A DNA stretch of 64,000 nt from Dryocosmus kuriphilus (taxonomy: Eukaryota; Arthropoda; Insecta; Hymenoptera; Cynipidae), in assembly GCA_038277395.1 (NCBI GenBank), contig CM076190.1:182282001-182346000 (forward strand), written 5' to 3'. Shown here one piece after another: positions 13,301 through 24,600 of this stretch. The stretch's first letter is position 1, and each line of letters opens with the position of its first letter. The notes below the pieces were generated by a model, which searched no databases, was not told the origin of the DNA, and saw only the letters and a program-made list of their open reading frames with translations. Both the position numbers and the translations under genes were made by a program.

Positions 13301-16300
13301 TGTGAAAGCTTCTAATTTTAAGTTATTATATATTGAAACATTTAAGCTTCGAGTATGTATCTATCAGTATTAAATTTTTAATTTCAAATGTTTTATATCG
13401 ACTTTTTTAATTTTGAATTTGTGCCGATAATTTAAAACGGTTCAGCTTTAAACATTGTCAGGTTTGAAATTAAACTTTTTAATTTTGAAGGCATCTAATT
13501 TTTTTTAAATTCACTCTTAAACGTTTCCATTTTGTAAGTGTACAATTTTTCAAGTTTCATTTTAAAAACTTTAATCAAAATTGTTCATTTTTAGGTTTTG
13601 TAAGTCTTTGATTTTAAATTGTAGAATTAAAGGCTATATATTTGGTATTATGCAACTCACAGTATTTCAAATTCAAAATTAAATTAATAATTTTCAGAGT
13701 TTGAAATTGTTCCATTTTTAAATGATCAAATTCATCAAATTATTGTTTTACATGCTTAGAACTGAAAATATTTCAATTTGTAGGCCCATGAATACAAGTT
13801 TCTCAATTTTCATGGATTTCACTTTAAAAGTGAAGGTTTTAATTCAAAATTGTTTAATTTAAAACGATTCAAACTGAAAAGTTCGCCGCTATTGAGGCTT
13901 TCAGTTTTATATCCTACAAGTTTGAATGGCTTAAATTTGACACTGGAATTTTGCCCGTTTAAATTATATATTGTTTGAGTTATAAAACGTTTATCTTGAA
14001 TATTTCAGTTTAAAACTATTCAAATTTGAACGCTTCAAACCTAAAACTGACTATCCAGACTTTGAATTTGAAATTTTTAAATTGAAAATTACAAAATGAA
14101 ATTGTTTAGCAATTTTCGATATTTGTATTTGAAATAATTCAGTTTGGAACGCTTCTATTTATAAATTGTTCGAATATATTAAGCCTTCCAATTTGAAATA
14201 CAAATTATCAAGGAACTCAAGTTTTAAAAAAATGTAAACTATAAACTTGTCTCGTTTGAAAGTAGTGCAAGTTCATAAGTTTAATATTTTAGAAAAAAAA
14301 ATATTTTAAAGACATGGAGTCTTTGTATTTAAAAATAATTAAGAATGAAATTCCGTGAACTTGGATGGTTTATTAATTCAAGGTATGTAGAAATTTCTTG
14401 GATTTCAAAAAACTTCAAAATTAAAATTATTACCTTTAGAGGAAATCGATTAATTTTAATGGAACTAATTTTGAAAGGTTTTCTTTATATTTATAAGTAG
14501 TTCAAATTAGACTTTAATTAATTTTATTTGATATGATTAACCAGTAAAAGGCCTAGAATTTTGAAATCAAATTTGTATAGCTGCCCGGGTACATTTAATA
14601 TATTTAGAATCGGGAATTTTTTTATTATATTGCAAAATCTAGTTTTTTCTACTTCACCTCCTGTCTTTATATACCATTTCTCAGCTGTTTTCCCAACAGG
14701 AATATACGAAAGTTTGAAAAATATGTAGTTTCGATTAGTATTTATCACTTGAGTCTGTGATTGAGGATGAGTTTGGTACGTGTAAATAAGTCATTTTTAT
14801 ATAAACATAAATTTTGTATAATATGTATATTATTTTAAAATTCCCATTTATGTACGTTAGCTCGACAAAAGTTACAAAGAGGCATCTTTAAATTGGTCCG
14901 ATGAAAAAAACTTTGGTTGGGAGAAAACCAGGAAAAACCGGGAAATTTCAAATTGCTGCTATCGTGTAATTTTACGGAATTTTTTTTACAATACCATTTT
15001 GTTCAGTCTTTGTAAGCAGAACTGTGCACAAAGGTGTAATGGGACTAGCAGTTTTTTAATCCCGCCTTAACTTCAAAGTTTATTTCATTTGTACACACAT
15101 AATTTACGAATCCATAGTAGCGTTTCGTCTCACTGCTACTGTTTTCCAAAAATGTTGCCACTATTGAGCCGATTTTTGTTTTCTGAAGTGAATCCAAAGC
15201 CTGATTGTGGCAGCGATTGTAATAAACGAAAATGTGTAATAAATTTCTTTTTGAATTTTCTAGATTGACGGAAACGTGAACAAAATCTACTGCCAGAACC
15301 TCTGTCTCCTAGCGAAGCTATTCCTCGATCACAAAACTCTCTACTATGACGTGGAACCCTTCCTCTTCTACGCGGTAACAAAAAACGACAAACACGGTTG
15401 CCACTTAATCGGTTACTTTAGCAAAGAAAAGCATTGTCCCGCTCAAAGGTACAACGTCTCTTGCATCATGACCCTCCCCCAATACCAACGACAGGGTTTC
15501 GGCAGGTTCCTCATCGAGTTCAGTTACCTCCTCTCCAAAGTCGAAGGCATTCCCGGCACTCCGGAAAAACCCCTGTCCGATCTCGGTCGTGTTTCTTATC
15601 ATTCTTTCTGGAAAAGTGTCGTCCTCGAATACCTCGCAACTCATCGAGACTCCGTGGAGATTAAACTAAATGACATAACAAGTGAAACCGGCGTCTCAGG
15701 TCATGATATCGCCACCGCCTTGCAGCTTCTCGGCTTTCTAAAATACGTCTGCGAAAGTGTGGAGGAAAGTCGGAAAGTTAAAATCGTCATCAACTGGCAG
15801 AAGGTCGACGCGCACATGGCGAAAGTCAAGAAGACATCACGCATTAAATTGGAGCCCGATTGTTTGAGGTGGATTCCACTTTTGACGCAGCTTCCTAATC
15901 CCTATCATAGTCCAGAAGAAGGTGACACTGGATCTGAAGCGTCACCGATTTTAGAACCGAAGCCGATGCCGACGATCGTTGAGAAGATTCAGAAAGTGAA
16001 GATCAGGAAGAAGCCGAGGGGAAGGAAAAGTTTGCACAGGAGGTCTCTTTCGATGAAAGCTAAAACACCGCAGAAGAACGCTCAGAAAGAAAAGGATAAG
16101 GAGCAGAAGGAGAAAGATCTGAAGGATAAAGAACAGAAGGATAAAGAACATAAGGAGAAAGAACAAAAGGCGAAAGAACAAAAGGAGAAGGAACAGAAGG
16201 AGAAGGAACAGAAAGAGAAGGGGCATAAAGAGAAGGGACATAAGGAAAAGGAACATAAGGAGAAGGAACCGAAGCTGAAGGAACAGAAAGAGATTCCAAA

Positions 16301-18628
16301 GGTAATGGAAAAACCGGTTGATGCGACACCCATAGTTGCAGAAAAGCAAGAAGTGGAGTTGAAGAGCATCAGTACGCCTGCAAGAATTTCTCGAACGTCG
16401 AATGCAAGTTCCAAAACCGTGACATCGAAAACGCCGAAGATGCCAACAACGCCTCTGGTGTCGACTTCTGGAAGGAGAATGCGAGGATCTAAGACGCCAG
16501 CTGAGGTGGCGCCTCCTGCTATCACAACGACGCCAACCAGTTCGATAACGCCTTTGAGAAAACGAAAACATTCCGAAAAGACTGAAGAAGAAGAGGAGGA
16601 AGTGAGCAGTAGGAAAAGAAGGCGAGAGTCACAAAGGGAAAAGGGCAAGGAGAAGGAGAGAGAAAAGGAAAAAGAGAAGGAGAGGATAAAGGAGAAAGAA
16701 AGGGAGATAAAAGAGATAAAGGAGATGAAAGAGATGAAGGAGAAAAAGAAAGAGAAAATTAAGGAGATAAAGGAAAAGGTCAAGGAGAAGGTCAAGGAGA
16801 AGGAAAGAGAGAGGCTCAAAGAAAAGGAGAAGTCTAAAGAGAAAGAGAAGAAGGAGAAGGTTAAGGAAAAGGAAAAAGAAAAAGAAACCATGAAGGAAGT
16901 GAGGAATCAGAAAACTCCGCCGAAAGAAATTACCACAACTCCAACAAGTGCTCGTGCCGCAAAGAAGCAGAGCAAACTTGATGAAATTCTTCGTAAAGTT
17001 ACGAGCAGACAAACCAAGTATTTACAAGCGAAGCTCGCTAAAGAGAAGAAGGAGGAACTCTGTAATGGAAAAGAGGATAAAGAAGTTAAAGCGGCAAGTG
17101 CGCCAACGCCGAGAAGAGGCAGAACAAAGGCAGTAGTTGCCGATATTTCTAAAATTTCAAATATAGACGAAGTTGTACCTGAACCTCCAAAAGTTTCGAG
17201 TCCAGAAGTCGCAAAAGTTAAAGAATCTGCTGTTCCTCTTTCCCCTGTGCGAAATCCTGACCCTAAAACTGAGCCGGAGGCACGTCCTGAACCAGAGGAA
17301 CCAAGCATTGAGTCTAATCCTGAGTCTGCTGGAAGTGGAATCCCAATTCCGGTGGAACCTTCTGCAAGTCCGGGAGAATATGAAGGTGGCGATGAGGATG
17401 AAGGAGAGGAGGAGGAACGTTCGATACCAAAGCCGGTTCAACGGAACCAGAAGGCAAAGGAAGCTAAACATGCTGAAGAGGTGGAGGAGAAGGAAACTGA
17501 AAATAAGATAGAAGAAGAAGAAAAAGTAGCTCCTGAGAAAGAGGCTGAAGCAATGGAAATTGAAACACCTGGAGAAATGGAGAAGGAATTTAAAGAAAGC
17601 GAAGAGGAATCTAGAGAAAGGGAGGAGTGTATACAAAGCGAAGAATCTAAAAGCGAGGAATCGAAACCGGAGCCTCAACAAGATTCCATTCCGAGTAAGG
17701 AAATCGTTGAAGAATTGAAGCCACGGGAAGAGATTAAAGTGGTGAACCAAAAAACTCCAGATAAATTGGGAAATTCACCTCCGAGACTTGAAAGAAAAGA
17801 GATGGCATTGATTTCAAGTCTAGAGCCGGAAATACATCACAATGAGAAAATGATGACGCTCACAACCGATGAAGTAATGAACCAAGAGGAAAAAGAGCAT
17901 TCGCCAGAAAGCGGGAAGACAACTCCGCATGAAAACCCTGGATCGGTGAAAAGAACCCCACCCTCTCAACCTGATTTACCTTCTATGGGAGTTTACACTC
18001 CTGATTCGACGACCAATTCCGTACATTCTTTGCACTATGGTCAGTGTGATTTGGACGTTAGTCAATTAGGTTTGGAATCGCCGACTTCTATTGCAAGTGA
18101 TCTAGCTTCTCAGAACAGCGTTGAAAGACCACCAAGTGCTTTACCGATGCAAACTTCTGTTGGTGTTCCGATTTCGAGCTCAATGCAGATATCAGCGGCA
18201 CCTACTTCAGCTTCGGTGAACATGACACAGGTTCAGTATTCGGATTGTTCCATGCCTCAACATACCCCTCCATCTCATGTCGCGATTCATCCGATGCATC
18301 AGCCACACACACCTCAAAATTTACAGCAGCCAAGGACACCGCAGAGTATTCCAACGCAAAGTCCGCAACCGATGCAGAGTCACACTCCACAACCGATCCA
18401 GAGTCACACGCCGCAGCCAATTCAAAGTCATACACCTCAACCGATGCCTCAAAGTCACACGCCGCAGCCAATGCAACAGACGCATTCACAGAATATGCCA
18501 ACGCACAGTCCGCAGCCGCAAATGACGCAGAATCATACGACACAGAGTCACACTCCACAGCCGATACAACTCTCACTTCAGCAGAGTCAGAGTATTCAGC
18601 ATAGTCAGAGTCATAGTCATATTCAGTC

Positions 18629-18664
<36 letters not shown>

Positions 18665-21600
18665 ACAGAGTCAACAATCCCACTCGCATAGTAGTAAAAG
18701 AGCTAGCGGTTCCCAGACCACTCATAGGTAAGATTTTATTCTTCTGTAAGGTAGGCCAGTCAACGAAAGACTCGATTAATTTCCATCAGGTTGAGTATTT
18801 GCAAAGACCTAAGCATGCTATACTACCCCAAAAATTTTCAGTGTGTCTACCCGACCGAGAAACCGGAAAATGACAGAGAATTTGATTTAGTGATCGGGAT
18901 CTTTTTTTTATTGTACCTACTGCTATTTAGTATATGGACAGCCTTTTTTTGGTATTTAATATTTGTTAATTTTGGATTGCTGATTTTATCAATTCTGAAT
19001 TTAAAATTTCTTCACTCTAACTTGAAAGCTGTCAACATTCTGAATAAGATTAACCCAGGATGAAATTAGCGCAAAAATAGTTCAGATTGTTATGTTATCC
19101 TAAATGTTAAATAAAATCTGAAATAGTTATTATTTTTCATTGTTCTTGTACTCAGTTTAAAGATTTTCTGTGGAATCGCATTTACTGATCAGTGATCAGC
19201 ATAATTATAAAAAAATGTTCTTGCGAGGTGCAAAAAAGGTGAAGTCAGTTAAAGTCGGAATAAAAAATATGGAAAATTTTGTTATGTTTGTCTGCAGAGA
19301 AACATATATTTTTCATTTCTCGCACGGCGAAAATTCGACTTTCGCTGCCTTTTGAGAGATGCGAAAGTGCCGGTTTTTTCATGAAGTTACTTTCGCCACT
19401 AGTCACGTTGGTACGACGGGATTCCGGTACGAGCGTCTACACTCCGACTGCAAGGTTTGCACTCGGGTACGGTCGGCAAGTTTCGTGTGGATTGGAAAGG
19501 GGCTTGCAATTTTTAGATACAAATCCACGACTCTTACAAAATTAAAAACGGACGCTACGTCGCGTACTGAAGGAGACCGATCAAACATCAAACACGAACA
19601 AAACAATCGCGCGCTATGAGAATTGGAGTCTGGACGCCGATCGAACACGAAACTTGCCGACCGTACCCGAGTGCAAAACTTGCAGTCGGGGTGTAGACGC
19701 TTCTGATTTCGGCTAATGTTACTTATGCGTGCGCGTGCTTTATTATTATTCTGCGTACATCACGGCATACATAGTGAAGGGAGGCACGATTACGATATCC
19801 GTGGCGACAATGTTTTAATGCGGATTCCTATAGGATTTTTTGCGAGAAATACGAATCTGACAATTTTAAATCGATATCTCCAATATTTTTCGAGATATAG
19901 ATTTTTTTACTTTTTTCTTAACTTATGAAGTGTTGGAAAAGGGGTAGGCGTGCGACCTTACATTATTTTTGTGACCAGTCACAGGGGTGCCTTACCGCGC
20001 CCCATGAGGCGCTGGAAAAGGGTTAGGGGTGCGAACTTACATTATTCTTGTGATTAGTCACAACGATGCCTTCCCATCCCCCATGAGTCGTTGGAAAGTG
20101 GTAGGGGTGACTTCTGAATTATTCGATTATTTAATTTTACAGAAAAAAAAGATATTTCCAAAAACATTTAAGATATCGATTTAAAAAATTCAGATTTGTT
20201 TTTCTCGCAAAAAACTCATCGAAATCCATAGTCAGAAGTTACATAAATTTTTTTTAAAAAGTCAAAAATTTTAACATAAAAATATCGATATCTCGAAAAA
20301 TATTCGAGATATCGATTAAAAATTTTTTAGATTCGTGTGTTTCTCGCAAAAAATCATATAGGAATCCACACTAAAACTTTGTCGCCACGGATATCGTAAT
20401 CTCCCCTGAAGGGACATCGGATAAAAAATATCGATATTTGAAATATCGATATATCAAAAAGTTAATAATATCGATATTTCCGATATTTTTCGATTATCGA
20501 TGTCCCTTCACTATGCAGGTTGCAGACTGCAGATGCATAGGTTGCAGACTGCAGTATGCATACATTGGCATACATGTGTGAAGTGATGCACATAACCTCA
20601 TAGATGCCTCGTGTCATGTGCAATTTTCGTGAGTATAAATCGACGTTATTCTGAAAATATTCAAGAAAAAATGGAAGAAAACAGCGACTTCGATTCATGA
20701 AAAAACCGCCACTTTTGCATCTCTCAAGAGGCAGCGGAAGTCTAATTTTCGCCGCGCTTGAAATAAAAAATAGTATACATATCATCGCCTTTCGCCACGC
20801 GATATGTAATATACTATTTTTAAGTACGAGGTATGATCAAAAAGTAAGGTGACTTTTTATTTTAATCAAGAAATATTTATTTATTCATCAATATTGATGT
20901 TGTCCCCTTTAAATTAATCCCATCCCCTTCGGGTATAATACATTTGTGCCAGCGCTTTTTCCAATCCTCAAAGCATTTCTGATAAGCACTTTTTGGTATG
21001 GCCTTCAGCTCTTCCAGCGATGCGGTCTTTATCTCCTCAATCGTCGCAAAATGCCGTCCTTTCATGGGCCTTTTCAGTTTGGAAACAGGAAAAAGTCACA
21101 GGGAGCCAAATCTGGTGAATACGGCAGCTGAGGCATGATTATGGTGTTGTTATTGGCCAAAAAATTACGAACAAGCAATGACGTGTGAGCTGGCGCATTA
21201 TCGTGGTGCAATAACCATGACTGGTTTTTCCACAATTCCGGACGTTTCTTTCGTATTGCTTCACGCAAACGGCACATAACTTCAAGGTAATAAATACTCT
21301 TTATTAACTGTACGACCTTGTGGTAAGAACTCCTGATGCACTACGCCATGATAATCGAAGAAAACGGTAAGCAAAACCTTGACATTTGATCAAGTTTGGC
21401 GTGCTTTTTTTGGTCTTGGTGATCCAGAATGTTTCCACTGGGACGATTGAGCCTTAGTTTCGACGTCATAACCATATACCCATGTTTCATCACCTGTTAT
21501 GATCCTTTTGAGCAAGTCTGAGTCGCCGTTGACGTCATTCAACAGCTCCTGAGCGATGCTCACGCAACGGTTCTTTGGGTCAAAATTTAGCAATTTCGGA

Positions 21601-24600
21601 ACAAACTTCGCTGACACACGTCCCATGCCCAAAATATCCACTAAGATAGCTTGGCACGAGCTAAACGAGATGCCGCCATCATCAGCAACTTCTCTAATGG
21701 TAATTCGACGATTCGCCAACACTATTTTCTTCACTTCTTCAACGGTTTCATCGGTTGTTGACGTGCTGGGACGTCCAGGGCGAGCTTCGTCATTAACATC
21801 TTCTCGGCGTTCCCGAAAGAGCTTGTACCACTTATAATAGTACACTCACCGTATGCCACTGTCAACATTTCAAGTGTTTTGGCGCACTTAATTCCATTTT
21901 TTACACAAAATTGGATGCAAATTCTTTGATCCATTTTTTTCGACAGCAGAAAATCGCCGAGCACGCAAAACACTTCTAACTTTTATGCCTCTTACAAACA
22001 AACAAAAAATGCTATATAGCTGAAACTGTGCATATATGTTTGGGACGAATGTACCAACATAAGAAAAAAAGGAAACGAATATCGACTGTACGCATCCCGC
22101 GAAATTCAAAAAGTCACCTTACTTTTTGATCACACCTCGTATATGAAATATCTAAGTAATGATGAATGAGATACCTTCGACAAACGTGATGGCTTCGAAT
22201 TTTTCCAACTTTTTTTTATTCATTCTCAACTTGTTGCACAATGCAAGAAAAAAATTACACAATTATGTGGTAAGCTGCTGCGACTGTTTAGAAATTAATC
22301 TTTGAAAGGAGCCCATGAACGTTAGAAAATGTTTATTATTTAGGATTTTATTTAAAATGTAAGGAAACATTAAAATATACATTATTTTAGCAATAGCTTC
22401 TTAAAATCTTGACGAAATGGCTTTCGAGCTATTACTGAACTCTATTGAATCGTGAAAGGAGAGCTTAAAAAAAAATAATTAACTTTTTTCGCCCCTGTGC
22501 CCCGATGATTTTTCCCTGACCCACTTAAAAAGCGAACTAGACCAAAATCTTCTAAAGGGACATGAGGTAGGTCAAAGCAAGTACATAGTTTAAGCCAATA
22601 AAATGATTTTTGGAAATTTGGCACTTGCGCCCGTTTGCAGTGTCGCCCTTCAAGTCTTCTTATTTTTTTTTAGGTAAATTTTTAGTATACGATAAAGTTA
22701 CTGCATGCTCAAAAAAATTGTAGGATAGTTTACAAAGCGTTTGAAAATTAAAATTTTTAGGATATGTAGTTCGCAAAGGTTTTAAAAATTATTTCATTTT
22801 TTTGAGGTTTATAAAAATGAGATTTTGTCTTAGAAAACCTGAAAATATTGAAATCTGGCAAGATTTCTGAAAATTCGGCACGTCATGCAGATTATAAAAA
22901 AATAAATAATATCAAAGACTTTTGAAAAACTCTGAGAATTGCGTATTTTTAAATTTTTATTTAATTCAGGATCTGGACACTTTAATTGCTAAAATCTTTT
23001 CACTTGTTTTTAGGTAAATTATGAGTGCGCTAATGTTTGTACATGCTCAAAAAATTTTATATAGTTTGCGAAACTTTTAAAAATTATTTTCTTTTGTAAA
23101 GGTTTACATATAAAAAGGAGAATTGGGAGCATTCATATATTTGAACCTAAGAACAAAAAAAGTTCTTTGGTTAAAAAAAAAATTGTTAAACCCTAAAAAT
23201 TGAGGTCGGTAATATAGGTATTTGAGTGTGTCACATTCCGTAAGTATAATTATCAAAAAAATTTTGATCATTTAAAAATATTTCCAAAATGTTAAATCTA
23301 CTTGCTTGTCAAAAATTCTAAGTTTCTGCTTAAAAATGTATTTTTGTAGCAGTTTATAGTATTTTTTGTGAAATCTTTGAAAACTCTTGGAATCTCGTCA
23401 TTTTAACAATTTAAAAATATTTCCAAAAGTGTGAGTCTATTCATGTGTCTAAAATTTGAAGTGTGTTTAAAAATGTATTTTTATGAGTTAAAACATAATT
23501 ATTAAAATATGCTTAAATTAATTATTCTTAGACTTATTAAACTCTTTCAAATTTTGTGAAATCTCTTAAAATATTTTAAAATGTAATAGAAATTCTTTAA
23601 AAATCTTCGAAATTTTAAAAAAATTTTGGAAAGAGTACTCTATAAACTTTGTGAAATTGCACTATTTTTAAAAATTGTGTCTTCGTATTGGTTACTTTTT
23701 TACAAATTTGAGTTACTTTTTGGTTACTTCTTTTCGAAAAATATGGTTACTGTTTTACTATTTTTTGAGTCTTGAGCAGTTCCGAGCCCTGGTATTGAAG
23801 TCTTGCAAGATTTTTTAAAATTGGGCATATTATGTAGATCAGCAATGAAAATTAGCGATTTTTGCAAGACTGAGAATTACGAATTTTTTAAGCTTGTTGC
23901 CCAGTGGAACCTTAAGGATATTGATCGATCTATTTCAAATTTTACACAGCTTATAAGAAACCCAAAATGAAACTTTTCAGTTGCTGCAGCCAAATGTGTA
24001 AACAAAAAAGCTTTTGTCAGATTTCAGTATTTCTTGAACCCGGTGATCGTTAATTAAATTAAAAGTTATAAAACAGTATTTTAATTATTTTTTTCCCCGT
24101 GCAAAATATCATTTTCACTGCTTATCAGAAGTATAAGATGTCTTGAAAATGAACATAAAGATTTTGTTTGATTGTTTTACGATATTTGTGTATTAAGAAT
24201 ATTAGACATTAAAATTAAACTATTTTGCTTTTATCAGTTAATAAATAATTAAATGACTCATTGACCGGGAGAAAACCGGGAAGTGACCGAGTTTCTAAAA
24301 TAATCCGTTGCGTAGGCTCCCCTGATTTCAGTTCCTCGTTGACTGGCCCAAAACCCCTTATCCAAACTATAACTAAACTAAACCCTTTATTTCCAGGTCA
24401 AGATCAAACCAACAGAGCCGATCCCATCGAGCAACGCCTCCAACTCCTCACAGCCAGAGTTCTCAACACACTCACACTCCATCTCACAACAGTCATCTGC
24501 CTCCTCAATACCAACAATCATCGTCCATGACCGTCCCACCGGTTCCTCATCCTCATTCACACAGCCACGCTGCCCATTCCCACAATATGGCCGTCATTTC

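Larger units (their letters stand above)
18728..24396 (+). other. Last KAT6 intron, filled with mobile elements
   Basis: The intron holds an inverted-repeat element (19300-20790), a mariner copy (20827-22139), a roughly 320 bp degenerate duplication (22640-23060), a MITE relic (23130-23250) and a dispersed repeat (23631-23790). The remainder is AT-rich. The acceptor is TTATTTCCAG at 24387-24396. A 90-codon hydrophobic frame at 18791-19063 has no homology and is taken as chance. Confidence 0.65.

Noticed and set aside
15951..17750. Several long minus-strand frames rich in Phe, Ser and Leu
   Set aside because: They are antisense shadows of the Lys/Glu-rich KAT6 exon, with no homology.
18791..19063. 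A 90-codon frame with a hydrophobic, membrane-like stretch
   Set aside because: It lies in the last KAT6 intron, in AT-rich DNA where Phe/Leu/Ile runs are expected by chance. It has no homology and no splice context.
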